A stretch of 64,000 nt of DNA from Symbiopectobacterium purcellii_A (lineage in GTDB: Bacteria > Pseudomonadota > Gammaproteobacteria > Enterobacterales > Enterobacteriaceae), in contig NZ_CP189882.1 of assembly GCF_052050035.1 (NCBI RefSeq), forward strand, positions 4,526,001-4,590,000, in the 5' to 3' direction. The first letter of the stretch is position 1. The number at the start of each line of letters is the position of its first letter. The notes under the pieces are model-generated. The model searched no databases and had not been told where the DNA came from. It saw only the letters and a list, made by a program, of their open reading frames with translations. The position numbers and the translations under genes are program-made. Shown here piece after piece: positions 9,166-18,115 of this stretch.

Positions 9166-9343
9166 TATACCTGTCATACTTCAAGTTGCAGATGCGTTGG
9201 CTGCACGCGTTCATCCGAATTACTTACTCGAGTATGCGTATCGTGATGAATGACCCTCATCCTAAGGTTCACCCAACGGGCCAGCATAGGCGCTGTTTAA
9301 AACGTAAACGTGTTGCGCTGCAACACGAATGCTTTAAGGTATA
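9166..9343 (+). repeat. ERIC-like repeat with internal expansion
   Basis: The left arm TATACCTGTCATACTTCAAG runs on through GTTGCAGATGCGTTGGCTGC. The right arm GCTGCAACACGAATGCTTTA ends in AGGTATA. Both resemble the outer parts of enterobacterial ERIC (IRU) elements, and the centre ATTACTTACTCGAGTA recalls the ERIC core. At 178 bp it exceeds the usual 126-127 bp, so it carries extra central sequence. It lies in the 475-bp stretch 9026-9500 upstream of broken chaA; I see no gene in that stretch. Confidence 0.65.
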
Positions 9344-9500
9344 GTTATAGCCTAAAAAACAAAATCAGATTAGCAGAATGCGCGCAGCAGGCGGGAGATT
9401 TTAAGTGATTTTACATTCTTGGTGATAAAAAGAGGGTAAGTGGAGAGAATTTTGCAGTTTTATCCTCACTGTATTGATGTGGCTATGAATTTTAGCCATC

Positions 9501-10331
9501 TCAGTCATCTGGGTTATCCATAAAATCGTGACTTTTCTGATGATAATCCTCTTCGTTTAACCCTTCACGCCAATATGGCACGGCGTAGAGCTGATTTCTC
9601 TCAACTTTGATCTCTCTGCGTACATAACGACGCAGTTGCACCACGATGCGGTCTTCGCCCGCCAGCCAGAAAAATGCGCTGCTGGCATCAATGTCGCGTG
9701 TCACAGCGTGGAACTGTTGCAACAACGTATCCGTACTGGCGGTCGAGCGGACCACCCAATGCACGCTGAGGCCACTGGGGGCGGTCAGTGGCAGACGATC
9801 GGCCTCGCTGTCGACGCGGATAACGGCATGACCGGTGGCATCGCGGGGCAATGCGTCCAGCAACGCCGCAATGGCGGGCAGCGAAGAGGGATCGCCTGCC
9901 AGGTAATAGGCGCTGGACGCAGGCAGCATCGGGTGCGGACCGCCCGGTTGAGTAATACCTACGCTATCTCCTGGCTGTGCGTTGCGGGCAAACGTGACGG
10001 CGGGTCCGCCGTGGTCGTGCAGGGCAAAGGCCACATCCACTTCGCCCAATTCGTGCCGGAAGGCATAAATCGTATAAGTGCGCACGATGGGGCGCGTCTC
10101 ACCTTCTGGCCATTGCGGGCCTAGCTCTCCCAATGTGGGCAACGTAGGTACTTTCTGACCGGAACGCGCTAAAAACAGTTTAATATGCGCAGCATGTCGC
10201 CCGACGGCCGGGTAGTCGAGCAGTGTGTAGCTGTGAAAGGTGATGCAGCGCAAGTGCGGTGAGAGATCGGTGATGCGTTTAACCTGGATTAATCGGGGTT
10301 GGGCTGGGCGAAAACCTGTCGGATGAGCCAT
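9501..10331 (-). CDS. Siderophore-interacting protein (ViuB/YqjH family)
   Basis: 276-aa cytoplasmic NAD(P)H-dependent flavin reductase family that frees iron from imported ferric siderophores. The FAD-binding motif RTYTIYAF is at about 84-91, the nucleotide-binding segment YYLAGDPSSLPAI at about 142-154, and the family C-terminal signature YWREGLNEEDYH lies near the end. The start MAHPTGFRP agrees with family length. A Fur-box-like sequence lies upstream at 10487-10511, but a 92-bp MITE now separates it from the gene. The exact orthologue (viuB or yqjH) is not decidable. Confidence 0.88.
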   Translation of the reverse strand: MAHPTGFRPAQPRLIQVKRITDLSPHLRCITFHSYTLLDYPAVGRHAAHIKLFLARSGQKVPTLPTLGELGPQWPEGETRPIVRTYTIYAFRHELGEVDVAFALHDHGGPAVTFARNAQPGDSVGITQPGGPHPMLPASSAYYLAGDPSSLPAIAALLDALPRDATGHAVIRVDSEADRLPLTAPSGLSVHWVVRSTASTDTLLQQFHAVTRDIDASSAFFWLAGEDRIVVQLRRYVRREIKVERNQLYAVPYWREGLNEEDYHQKSHDFMDNPDD

Positions 10332-10386
10332 TAAATTTCTCCATCATTCAGCCGATATCATTATTGATTTGATGGACAACATCATA

Positions 10387-10478
10387 TAGCCAACCGACTT
10401 AAAAATGATTACATCCTATGCCCTGATATGCGGCAAAGAAGCATAGCTGGCTGTTATCAAAATAATGTCGCTTGGCTA
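10387..10478 (+). mobile_element. 92-bp MITE (IS630 type), copy 1, in Fur-controlled promoter
   Basis: It starts TAGCCAACCGACTTAAAAAT and ends AATAATGTCGCTTGGCTA, flanked by TA at 10385-10386 and 10479-10480. The right end read inward is TAGCCAAGCGACATTATTTT, nearly the terminus of the resident IS630. It sits between the siderophore-interacting gene and its Fur box. Confidence 0.93.
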
Positions 10479-10486
10479 TATCATGT

Positions 10487-10511
10487 TGATGATAGTGATT
10501 ATCATTTTAGT
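10487..10511 (-). promoter_or_regulatory. Putative Fur box
   Basis: GATGATAGTGATTATCATTT closely matches the Fur consensus GATAATGATAATCATTATC. It lies upstream of the siderophore-interacting protein gene. Removing the MITE would put it about 60 bp from the start codon, a normal operator position. Now it is about 155 bp away. Confidence 0.7.
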
Positions 10512-10732
10512 GACAGGCAAAAAGCACGCGTGGCTAAAAAGTGTTGTTCACCCTTTTTTGTTACGATTTCAGCGTTACATTAACCCTTTATGATTAAGAT
10601 CAAGCTTGATTGCCACACAAAAAATGGCATATTCTGAAATGAGTTGCAGAAAATTTAAGCAGCTACGCGATTTTTGTCAGAAAGAACGCGGCGGTTTTTG
10701 TTCGGTTATTGGTTGTTGGGGGTTTTAAGGTA

Positions 10733-11422
10733 TTGTTAACACGCGATTTTTTACAAAAGGCTGATTGTGGTACGTCTTTTGGTTGTATCGAAGAAAACTT
10801 GCTGCTCACGCCTTCGCAGCGAGCGGCCTCCCTGAACCAGACGCTATCGCGTCGCCCTGATAGCCCGGTGTGGGTCTTTGGTTATGGCTCACTGATGTGG
10901 AATCCGGTATTTACACCGGAGGAAGCCCGTTTGGCTACACTTTCCGGCTGGCAGCGTGCATTTTGCCTGCGCCTTACGGCAGGACGCGGTACGGCAACCC
11001 AACCTGGGCGCATGCTGGCGTTAACGCCAGGCGGGAAAACGACCGGGATGGCATTTCGTTTGCCGGAGGCCTCGCTGCGTGAAGATCTGGAACTGTTGTG
11101 GAAGCGCGAGATGATCACCGGTTGCTATCGTCCGGAGTGGTGCGATCTGCACTGCCACAGCGGTGAGACACTCACTGCGTTGGTGTTTGTTTCACAAGAA
11201 CAGCACCCGCTGATCGAGGCGGATACCTGTATACAGCGCGTTGCCACCCTGATTGCCAGAGCCAGCGGTCCGCTAGGCACAAATGCACAGTATCTGTTTG
11301 CGCTGGAAGAGGCGCTCAAAAAACACGGTATGGCCGATGAATGTCTAACGGCGCTGGCGCAGCGGGTGCGAGAGATTAAGGAACAGGCGAAGCAGGCGCA
11401 TCCACAGCAGGGTGACTTCTGA
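10733..11422 (+). CDS. chaC: ChaC, glutathione-specific gamma-glutamylcyclotransferase
   Basis: Cytosolic enzyme that cleaves glutathione to 5-oxoproline and Cys-Gly. The substrate-binding motif FGYGSLMWNP is at about 49-58, and LLWKREMITGCY contains the conserved acidic catalytic residue. I chose the TTG at 10733 because MLTRDFLQKADC then aligns with E. coli MITRDFLMNADC and a TAAGG lies just upstream; an ATG at 10709 would add 8 unlikely residues. 229 aa, as in the family. chaB, the usual neighbour, is absent. Confidence 0.9.
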   Translation: MLTRDFLQKADCGTSFGCIEENLLLTPSQRAASLNQTLSRRPDSPVWVFGYGSLMWNPVFTPEEARLATLSGWQRAFCLRLTAGRGTATQPGRMLALTPGGKTTGMAFRLPEASLREDLELLWKREMITGCYRPEWCDLHCHSGETLTALVFVSQEQHPLIEADTCIQRVATLIARASGPLGTNAQYLFALEEALKKHGMADECLTALAQRVREIKEQAKQAHPQQGDF

Positions 11423-12183
11423 TAGGTAAAGGTTTGGCTGTTGACCAGAGACGTCAGCGAGAACGCGCCTAAATCATTGTCCCAGAACTGGTAGCCGGGA
11501 CCAAGACCGAACGAGCGGTTGACCTTGATGTTTTCGATCCAGTCACGTATGTAGTATTAACGTGACTGGACGAACCATTGCTCATCAAGGAATTTATCCA
11601 GTGCGTATTCGCCGGAGGCATTCTTGGTGCTGCGCACATCATTTTCAGTGGCTTCGTGGTAAGTACCATCCACGTTGTGACGCTAGGTGCCGTGGCGCAT
11701 CCGGGTATCGAGGGTGACGACGTAGTTTTCGGTCTCGGTCGAGCTCTTCTTGTGCGACATCCCGGCGTCGATGTTGCCTTTCCATGAGAAGTCAGTGACC
11801 AACGGTTTCGCGGTAACGATGGATTTGATATTGGTGAGTGCCAGCGTTTGTTCACCCTGACCTGCGCTGGCAGGCGCGCCGACGACGGAACGGGTTTCAC
11901 CCGCCTTCAGGTTCGGATACAGCACACCGTTTTCATAGCGCTCGCCCTGAATCACCAACCCGTGGTCGGATTCAAAGGTCTTGACCTGATCCCAGGCGAC
12001 AGAAACGGAGCCTGCATAATCCGTGGTGATAAACAGTTTGCCGCCGTCAAGCAGCGTAATTTTCCCGGTAATTTTGTCCCCGTTGTTGAGCCAGACCGTA
12101 TCGGCGTAGCTTGCAGACGTGCCAACCGTTGCCAGAGCAAAGGCCAAACCCAGGGAAGATAGTGCGCGTTTAGTATGTGTCAT
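11423..12183 (-). pseudogene. DUF481 (YdiY-like) outer-membrane protein, dead
   Basis: The start MTHTKRALSSLGLAFALATV is a signal peptide, followed by DTVWLNNGDKITGKITLLDG, typical of DUF481 salt-induced outer-membrane proteins. The frame has two in-frame stops. A TAG follows MRHGT (about 11680) and a TAA follows FVQSR (about 11555). Family sequence resumes after each (NVDGTYHEATENDVRSTKNA; RSFGLGPGYQFWDNDLGAFS). The 3' third is missing and the remnant abuts the end of chaC with no IS at the joint. Confidence 0.82.
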
Positions 12184-12446
12184 TTTTTGGGAGATAATAC
12201 AGTGGAAGTCGTTGATGAATAATGCTGCCAATGGCGCTGGCTAAAGCAGTTGAGCCGTTAATTTCGTCACTGCAAACAGTAACAGGAAATGTGATCTGGC
12301 TCTACAATAAAACAGCGATTCGTTAGAATCTAAATTGTTATAAAACATATCAATGATGATTAAGCGCTATAACCAGAGCAAAATCCCGTTTCAATCGGGC
12401 GTTATCCCCTCAACGCCGTCCGAGGGTGCGAAGAGGGAGAGGGACA

Positions 12447-13739
12447 TCACGCCGCTTGTTGTGGCTTGCGCTGGTTTCTCTCAGGGCGTGCCTTGCGTGG
12501 CAGAAAACGGATTGTGAGAAATTGGCGTACTCGCGTCACAATGTGTTCTTGGAACAGCAAGCAGATAATCACGGTTGCCAGCAGGAATATGCCGTAGCCG
12601 GGCAGTGAAAGCTGCACGTTCCCAGCGGCCAAGGCGCACTGTCCCCAATCGCTAAAGCAGGTCTTAGGATCGCCGCGTAATAGCTGCTCCAGCGTTCGGA
12701 ACAGGTTAAACAGGGGAACATGCAGCGCAAAAATAGAGAGTGATGCTGCACCCAATCGCGGTGACCAATGGCGTAGCCAGTGGCTATCCGGATCGCGTGC
12801 CAGCGCGCTCAGACACACCAGCCCCACCTGCGCTGGTAGCAGCAGACCGTTGTGCAACAGGAAATACCAATAGGCTTCTCCGTTAGTGAACAACCAGGCA
12901 CCCGCAATGAAATTCAGCAAAATAAACGCGGCAACGCCGTTGCGTTGGCCGTTGGTCAGTGGCGTTCTGGCGCGATCGCGATAATAGCGGAATAGCGCAT
13001 AGCCTAATATCCCCGCTAAAAATTCCGGCAAACGGAAAATAGGCCCGCGTTGCAGCAAACCGGTGTAGGGCATACCAAACTGCTGCTTCCAAATAATCCA
13101 GGCAGGTGGTATCAAATAGAGCAGACAAATAATACCAAGCCACATCCAGGGGTGACGGCTGTTAAGTAAGCGCGGCCCCAGTGCTGGAAAGAGTAAATAG
13201 AAGAAAAACAGCGTTGAGAGCGACCACAACGGGGCATTGAACGTCAGAAAGTAGGGATTCCACGCTTGCAGCATAAACACTTGCAGCAGGCTATTGAAGA
13301 GCAACTGCGCATTGGTCATGTAATGGCGCAGGCTTTCCGGATCGACATTGGGCTCGTTGGTGTCATAAATGACAAAGCGTGCGCTGGCGACCTGGCCCTC
13401 TGGTGGCACCGCCAGCCATTGCATCAGGGTGACCACGGCGATAGATGCCAGCAGTGCCATGATGTGGATGGGATAAAGCGTGAACAGCCGTTTGGCCCAA
13501 AAATGGCGGACGGGCTCGCGCAGTTGTCCACCGCGAATATAAACGTGAGCCAGCAAAAATCCGGACAGCACGAAAAAGGTGCTGGTGGCAAAAAAACCCA
13601 TGCTGGTCAGTTCACTTAAGAAAGGCACACGTTTTATCTGGGGATAAACATGGGCAGTGTGATAGATCATCACATAGCAGCCGAGCAGAAAACGCAGCCA
13701 TTCCAGTCCGATAAAGCGTTCTGTACGCGGTTTGATCAT
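12447..13739 (-). CDS. Acyltransferase family 3 (OafA/YrhL-type) membrane protein
   Basis: 430-aa integral membrane protein with about ten hydrophobic segments. The N-terminal family signature RFIGLEWLRFLLGCYVMIYH ends in the conserved His. Members transfer acetyl or other acyl groups to envelope sugars; the substrate here is unknown. The start at 13739 (MIKPRTERF) is preceded by GAGGAATAATC; an upstream ATG at 13772 lacks this support. The basic C-terminus (RFLPRKARPERNQRKP) is probably cytoplasmic. It stands alone. Confidence 0.85.
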   Translation of the reverse strand: MIKPRTERFIGLEWLRFLLGCYVMIYHTAHVYPQIKRVPFLSELTSMGFFATSTFFVLSGFLLAHVYIRGGQLREPVRHFWAKRLFTLYPIHIMALLASIAVVTLMQWLAVPPEGQVASARFVIYDTNEPNVDPESLRHYMTNAQLLFNSLLQVFMLQAWNPYFLTFNAPLWSLSTLFFFYLLFPALGPRLLNSRHPWMWLGIICLLYLIPPAWIIWKQQFGMPYTGLLQRGPIFRLPEFLAGILGYALFRYYRDRARTPLTNGQRNGVAAFILLNFIAGAWLFTNGEAYWYFLLHNGLLLPAQVGLVCLSALARDPDSHWLRHWSPRLGAASLSIFALHVPLFNLFRTLEQLLRGDPKTCFSDWGQCALAAGNVQLSLPGYGIFLLATVIICLLFQEHIVTRVRQFLTIRFLPRKARPERNQRKPQQAA

Positions 13740-14100
13740 GATTATTCCTCTGTGCCGAGCAGCAATGCGCATTACGCCAAACGGCGTCGAAAATCATCAC
13801 TGTGGCGAATAGCAAAAAACGAATCTTAATGTGAGTTTAGCGAAGTAAATAGCGGGAATACGTAGGATTATGACGATAATCGCCACTCTCGTTTAGGATT
13901 TGTTTAATATTTGTAGTGTTATTTAACCAACTGAAAAAAAATGTAAAGCCTTTTAAAGAAGGCGGATTCCCTTTCCTCACCGGTATTCAGATTTGCCGGT
14001 GAACGAGATCCGATCGAACTCATGAGTAATAGTAATGTTTACAGGGCTATTAAATTTCAGAGAGCAGCGCTAAGCAGCCTGGCAATCAAGGAGTAACAAT
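13740..14100. other. Intergenic stretch without a gene
   Basis: 361 bp of AT-rich upstream sequence between the acyltransferase gene and the IS block. It should contain the acyltransferase promoter. I see no RNA gene or convincing coding frame. AAT at 14098-14100 is the target flank of IS5 copy E. Confidence 0.5.
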
Positions 14101-14207
14101 AAGCGTGTTGCTTAATAGTGAAATAAGGGTGTTTCGGTGATTGAAGTAAATTTTACGCTGTTCTGAGATGGAAATTCCAAAGACCGGCGCTAAGGAGTAA
14201 GAAGGTA

Positions 14208-14299
14208 TAGCCAACCGACTTAAAAATGATTACATCCTATGCCCTGATATGCGGCAAAGAAGCATAGCTGGCTGTTATCAAAATAATGTCGCTTGGCTA
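14208..14299 (+). mobile_element. 92-bp MITE, copy 2, inside IS5 copy E
   Basis: Same 92-bp sequence as at 10387. It is flanked by TA at 14206-14207 and 14300-14301. Deleting it restores AAGAAGGTATCATCAATAAA exactly as in intact IS5 copy D, which proves both the element's borders and its insertion. Confidence 0.95.
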
Positions 14300-14431
14300 T
14301 ATCATCAATAAAGGGTCTACGATTCCGTAAAATTTGGGTCATGCAACCGAGGCGCGGCTTTGTTGAATAAATCGAACTTTCAGGGGATCGCCGGATCAAA
14401 GCACTATCATCGCTCCCGATAGCAGCTCCCC

Positions 14432-15376
14432 ATGGCAAAGCAAAAGTTTAAAATCACCAACTGGCCCACCTACAACAAAGCACTCAGACAACGCGGCTCC
14501 CTGACGGTCTGGCTTGATGAGTCGGCCATCGCTGCATGGACTGACAGTGCTTCGCCTGAAGGTCGTGGTCGGCCGCTTTACTACACCGATATGGCTGTTA
14601 CCACGGTTTTGATGATAAAGCGCGTGTTTAACCTGTCGCTCCGGGCATTACAGGGCTTTGTCGACTCGGTTTTTACACTGATGAGCCTGCCACTGCGCTG
14701 CCCGGACTACTCTCTGGTCAGTCGGCGGGCAAAAACCGTCAGTATCAGCATAAAAACGCCAACGCGTGGTGAAATCTCGCATCTGGTCATCGACAGTACC
14801 GGTCTGAAGGTCTTTGGCGAAGGTGAATGAAAAGTCAGGCAGCATGGGGCTGACAGACGAAGAGTGTGGCGCAAGCTTCATCTGGCAGCAGACAGTGCGA
14901 CGCATGAGATTATCTGTGCCGACTTATCGCTCAGCGGAACGACAGATGCGCAGGCACTGCCGGGCCTGATTAACCAAACCCACCGAAAAATCAGGGAAGT
15001 GTCAGCAGACGGTGCTTATGACGCCCGTTACTGCCACGATGCGTTGCTAAGAAAGAAAATCAGGCACCTTATCCCGCCGCGAAGCGGAGCCAAATACTGG
15101 CCGGACAAGTACCATGAACGTAACCATGCGGTGGCGAATCAGCGTCTGAGCGGGAGTAATGATATGTGGAAAAAGAAAGTGGGTTATCACTGGCGTTCAG
15201 TGGCAGAAACAGCGATGTTCCGCATAAAAACTTTGCTGGGTGGCCATCTGAGCCTGCGTGACTATGAGGCTCAAGTAGGTGAAGCCATAGCGATGGTCAA
15301 AGCGCTGAACCGTATGACGTTGTTGGGTATGCCACACAGCGTCAGGATAGGATATAGCCAAGCGACATTATTTTGA
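14432..15376 (+). pseudogene. IS903-like transposase with internal stop
   Basis: It starts MAKQKFKITNWPTYNKALRQ, very close to IS903. The DDE core includes LVIDSTGLKVFGEGE, where TGG (Trp, present in copies 2 and 3) has become TGA at about 14828. Downstream codons remain open. The 92-bp MITE hits the stop codon itself, so the last frame is extended by a few MITE-coded residues to 15376. Confidence 0.85.
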
Positions 15377-15446
15377 TAACAGCCAGCTATGCTTCTTTGC
15401 CGCATATCAGGGCATAGGATGTAATCATTTTTAAGTCGGTTGACTA
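15355..15446 (-). mobile_element. 92-bp MITE, copy 3, inside IS903-like copy 1
   Basis: Inverted orientation, starting TAGCCAAGCGACATTATTTT, with TA flanks at 15353-15354 and 15447-15448. It lies at the transposase stop codon. One substitution (GACTATA instead of GGCTATA) marks its right terminus. Confidence 0.94.
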
Positions 15447-15524
15447 TAACAGGTGTAGCAGAGGGAGTCATCCTGTCGGCTAATTCTGATTTATTCAACA
15501 AAGCCCCGAGGCGCTTGATACCCG

Positions 15525-15724
15525 CTAAAGTCGATATAATTCGCCATATTCCTCCTGAGGTAACCATCTGGGCAGATACCGGTTTTCAAGGTATAGAGAA
15601 ACAGCATCCTAATGCACAAATCCCAAAAAAAGGAACTCGAAAAAGACCTTTATCGCCTGAACAAAAACAAGAAAATAAAATAATCTCGGGCATCCGTATT
15701 ACAGTTGAACACGCCATCGCTGGT
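15525..15724 (+). mobile_element. Inverted internal IS5 piece
   Basis: Transposase sequence from KVDIIRHIPPEVTIWADTGF to VEHAIA on the plus strand, opposite to the adjoining copy E. It is bounded by IS5 copy E on the left and the left end of IS256 copy 3 on the right. The joints (GATACCCGC/TAAAGTC and CCATCGC/TGGT) suggest an internal inversion. The same AAAGTCG and CCATCGC points border IS256 copy 1 at 2479-3787. Confidence 0.75.
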
Positions 15725-15826
15725 GAGACTGTAAAATAATCTGTGTAAATGGCATTTTGAGGAAAACCTTGGCTTTGTTGAATAAATCAGAATTAGCCGA
15801 CAGGATGACTCCCTCTGCTACACCTG

Positions 15827-16844
15827 TTATCCTATCCTGACGCTGTGTGGCATACCCAACAACGTCATACGGTTCAGCGCTTTGACCATCGCTATGGCTT
15901 CACCTACTTGAGCCTCATAGTCACGCAGGCTCAGATGGCCACCCAGCAAAGTTTTTATGCGGAACATCGCTGTTTCTGCCACTGAACGCCGGTGATAACC
16001 CACTTTCTTTTTCCACATATCATTACTCCCGCTCAGACGCTGATTCGCCACCGCATGGTTACGTTCATGGTACTTGTCCGGCCAGTATTTGGCTCCGCTT
16101 CGCGGCGGGATAAGGGGCCTGATTTTCTTTCTTAGCAACGCATCGTGGCAGTAACGGGCGTCATAAGCACCGTCTGCTGACACTTCCCTGATTTTTCGGT
16201 GGGTTTGGTTAATCAGGCCCGGCAGTGCCTGCGCATCTGTCGTTCCGCTGAGCGATAAGTCGGCACAGATAATCTCATGCGTCGCACTGTCTGCTGCCAG
16301 ATGAAGCTTGCGCCACACTCTTCGTCTGTCAGCCCAATGCTGCCTGACTTTCCATTCACCTTCGCCAAAGACCTTCAGACCGGTACTGTCGATGACCAGA
16401 TGCGAGATTTCACCACGCGTTGGCGTTTTTATGCTGATACTGACGGTTTTTGCCCGCCGACTGACCAGAGAGTAGTCCGGGCAGCGCAGTGGCAGGCTCA
16501 TCAGTGTAAAAACCGAGTCGACAAAGCCCTGTAATGCCCGGAGCGACAGGTTAAACACGCGCTTTATCATCAAAACCGTGGTAACAGCCATATAGCCAAA
16601 CGACATTATTTTGATAACAGCCAGCTATGATTCTTTGCCGCATATCAGGGCATAGGATGTAATCATTTTTAAGTCGGTTGGCTATATCGGTGTAGTAAAG
16701 CGGCCGACCACGACCTTCAGGCGAAGAACTGTCAGTCCATGCAGCGATGGCCGACTCATCAAGCCAGACCGTCAGGGAGCCGCGTTGTCTGAGTGCTTTG
16801 TTGTAGGTGGGCCAGTTGGTGATTTTAAACTTTTGCTTTGCCAT
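15827..16844 (-). pseudogene. IS903-like transposase split by a MITE
   Basis: The N-terminal half starts at 16844 (MAKQKFKITNW) and the C-terminal half ends at 15827 (PHSVRIG). The Trp after GEGE is intact here. The 92-bp MITE plus TA adds 94 bp between YYTD and MAVTTV and shifts the frame, so the protein cannot be made whole. Confidence 0.9.
16593..16684 (-). mobile_element. 92-bp MITE, copy 4, inside IS903-like copy 2
   Basis: TA flanks at 16591-16592 and 16685-16686. Removing the element restores the codons YYTDMAVTT seen in copies 1 and 3. One terminal difference (CCAAACGAC) distinguishes this copy. Confidence 0.95.
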
Positions 16845-17211
16845 GGGGAGCTGCTATCGGGAGCGATGATAGTGCTTTGATCCGGCGATCCCCTGAAAGT
16901 TCGATTTATTCAACAAAGCCGAAAACCTTCAAAGGATAACAAAATGCCTATCAGCAACGAACTTATTGACCAACTGCTTCAAGATTGTCACTCCCCTCAG
17001 GATCTGCTGGGTGAATCAGGCCTACTCAAGGTGCTGACTAAAAGACTGGCGGAACGGGTTCTTCAAGCTGAGATGGAGATGCACCTTGGGTATGCTAAGC
17101 ATGACCCGGCAGGTAATCATTCAGGCAACTCCCGCAATGGCAAGACATCCAAGAGCGTACGTAGCCAAAATGGGGAGATCGAGCTCGATATTCCGCGCGA
17201 CCGCAACAGTA

Positions 17212-17303
17212 TAGCCAACCGACTTAAAAATGATTACATCCTATGCCCTGATATGCGGCAAAGAAGCATAGCTGGCTGTTATCAAAATAATGTCGCTTGG
17301 CTA
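17212..17303 (+). mobile_element. 92-bp MITE, copy 5, at a chimeric junction
   Basis: The left flank is IS256 transposase (CGCAACAGTA), where intact IS256 continues CCTTCGAGCC. The right flank is instead the middle of an IS3 orfB (ATCGTCCGGTGGCGCC). The MITE ends are complete but the two sides do not belong together. This suggests recombination between two MITE copies with loss of what lay between. Confidence 0.9.
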
Positions 17304-17841
17304 TAATCGTCCGGTGGCGCCGAATCTGCTACAGCAGGATTTCACAGCATCAGCCCCGAACCAGAAATGGGTCGGTGACATCACTTACTTATGGACGGAA
17401 GCGGGCTGGGTTTATCTGGCTGTAATAATTGATTTATTTTCACGAGCCGTTGTGGGATGGTCAATATCGGTAAGGATGAAGTCGGGCCTGGTCTGCGATG
17501 CCCTGCAGATGGCCCTGAGCCGACGGGGTTCCCCAGAGGGCGTCATCGTCCACTCGGATCGTGGCAGTCAGTACTGTTCTGATGATTATCAGAAGTTAAT
17601 TAAAATCAGTAAATTAACATGTAGCATGAGTGGGAAAGGCAACTGTTATGATAACGCGTGTGCTGAAAGTTTTTTTCACAGCCTGAAGGTGGAGCTGATC
17701 CACGGCGAACACTTTCCTGACCGGGAAACCATGAAATCTGAGGTGTTTAACTACATTGAGGTGGATTACAATCAGAAACGGCGGCATAGCACGCTGGGCT
17801 ATGTCAGCCCGATGGTATTTGAACGACAAGTCCTCTCTTAA
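17304..17841 (+). pseudogene. IS3-family orfB fragment (integrase core)
   Basis: The rve-type DDE domain is visible: WVGDITYLWTEAGWVYLAVI, HSDRGSQYCSDDYQKL, NCYDNACAESFFHSLK and the tail RRHSTLGYVSPMVFE. It lacks its 5' part and orfA. It is distinct from the IS3 elements at 43-47 kb. The sequence after the stop, up to about 17865, is probably its right end. Confidence 0.85.
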
Positions 17842-17865
17842 GGGCGTGTCCATCAAGTCTGGGCC

Positions 17866-18036
17866 AGATCAGACTTCAGTCAGGTCAGTCATCGTAAGAT
17901 TGCCGAACTCGAACACATACTCAATACAAGGGGCAGAAAATCGCTGGGCTATCGTTCCCCCAATGAGGTATTTTTAACGCACTTACTGGTGGCATAAGCC
18001 TCTACCGTTTTGTTGCGTTTCGAGTGGGAATTGGGC
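17866..18036 (+). mobile_element. Diverged IS30 3' end
   Basis: Codes SHRKIAELEHILNTRGRKSL and GYRSPNEVFLTHLLVA before a stop at 17995-17997. It then has the IS30 end GTTTTGTTGCGTTTCGAGTG. The protein differs from the two intact IS30 copies (RKVAALEHLL, HLQAA), so this is an older or separate copy. Confidence 0.8.
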
Positions 18037-18069
18037 TATTGCGGTAAACGTTTCTATAAAGCAGGCATA

Positions 18070-18098
18070 AAAAATGGGAGCCACCCGGCTCCCGTTTT
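18070..18098 (-). terminator. Rho-independent terminator of the MFS gene
   Basis: GGGAGCC and GGCTCCC form a perfect stem around ACCC at 18076-18093. On the minus strand a T run follows. It lies just past the MFS gene end. Confidence 0.8.
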
Positions 18099-18115
18099 TC
18101 ATTCGATGCTGGGCG

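Larger units (their letters stand above)
14356..15505 (+). mobile_element. IS903-like element, copy 1, in IS5
   Basis: The ends GGCTTTGTTGAATAAATC and, inverted, GATTTATTCAACAAAGCC are those of IS903. The 9-bp duplication CCGAGGCGC is at 14347-14355 and 15506-15514. The length is 1150 bp including a 92-bp MITE near the 3' end, that is about 1056 bp without it. The transposase at 14432 is broken by a TGA in place of the Trp codon after GEGE. Confidence 0.95.
14101..15524 (-). mobile_element. IS5-family (ISL2-like) copy E, 3' part with nested insertions
   Basis: The right terminal repeat AAGCGTGTTGCTTAATAG starts at 14101 after AAT. The IS5 sequence is interrupted by a 92-bp MITE at 14208-14299 and by an IS903-like element at 14356-15505. 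It resumes as CCGAGGCGCTTGATACCCGC and then meets an inverted IS5 piece at about 15525. Only the 3' end of the transposase gene is present. Confidence 0.85.
15771..16920 (-). mobile_element. IS903-like element, copy 2, in IS256
   Basis: Both 18-bp ends are intact. The 9-bp duplication GAAAACCTT is at 15762-15770 and 16921-16929. The length is 1150 bp including one 92-bp MITE. It splits the leader of IS256 copy 3. Confidence 0.95.
15725..17211 (+). mobile_element. IS256-family copy 3, 5' fragment with nested IS903
   Basis: Left end GAGACTGTAAAATAATCTGT at 15725. It is split by IS903-like copy 2 in the leader before the start codon. The transposase start is at 16944 (MPISNEL) and the gene stops matching at DIPRDRNS, where a 92-bp MITE joins it to unrelated IS3 sequence. 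The 3' three quarters are gone. Confidence 0.88.

Noticed and set aside
10580..10605. ATCAAGCTTGAT as an FNR site near chaC
   Set aside because: The half-sites are in the reverse order compared with the FNR consensus TTGAT-N4-ATCAA, with a 2-bp gap.
15440..15739. A small plus-strand gene of 99 codons
   Set aside because: It is a MITE and IS903 end fused by chance to an inverted IS5 transposase fragment.
17290..17841. An ATG inside the MITE as the true start of an IS3 orfB
   Set aside because: The ATG belongs to the 92-bp MITE; family orfB proteins have a long N-terminal part that is absent here.
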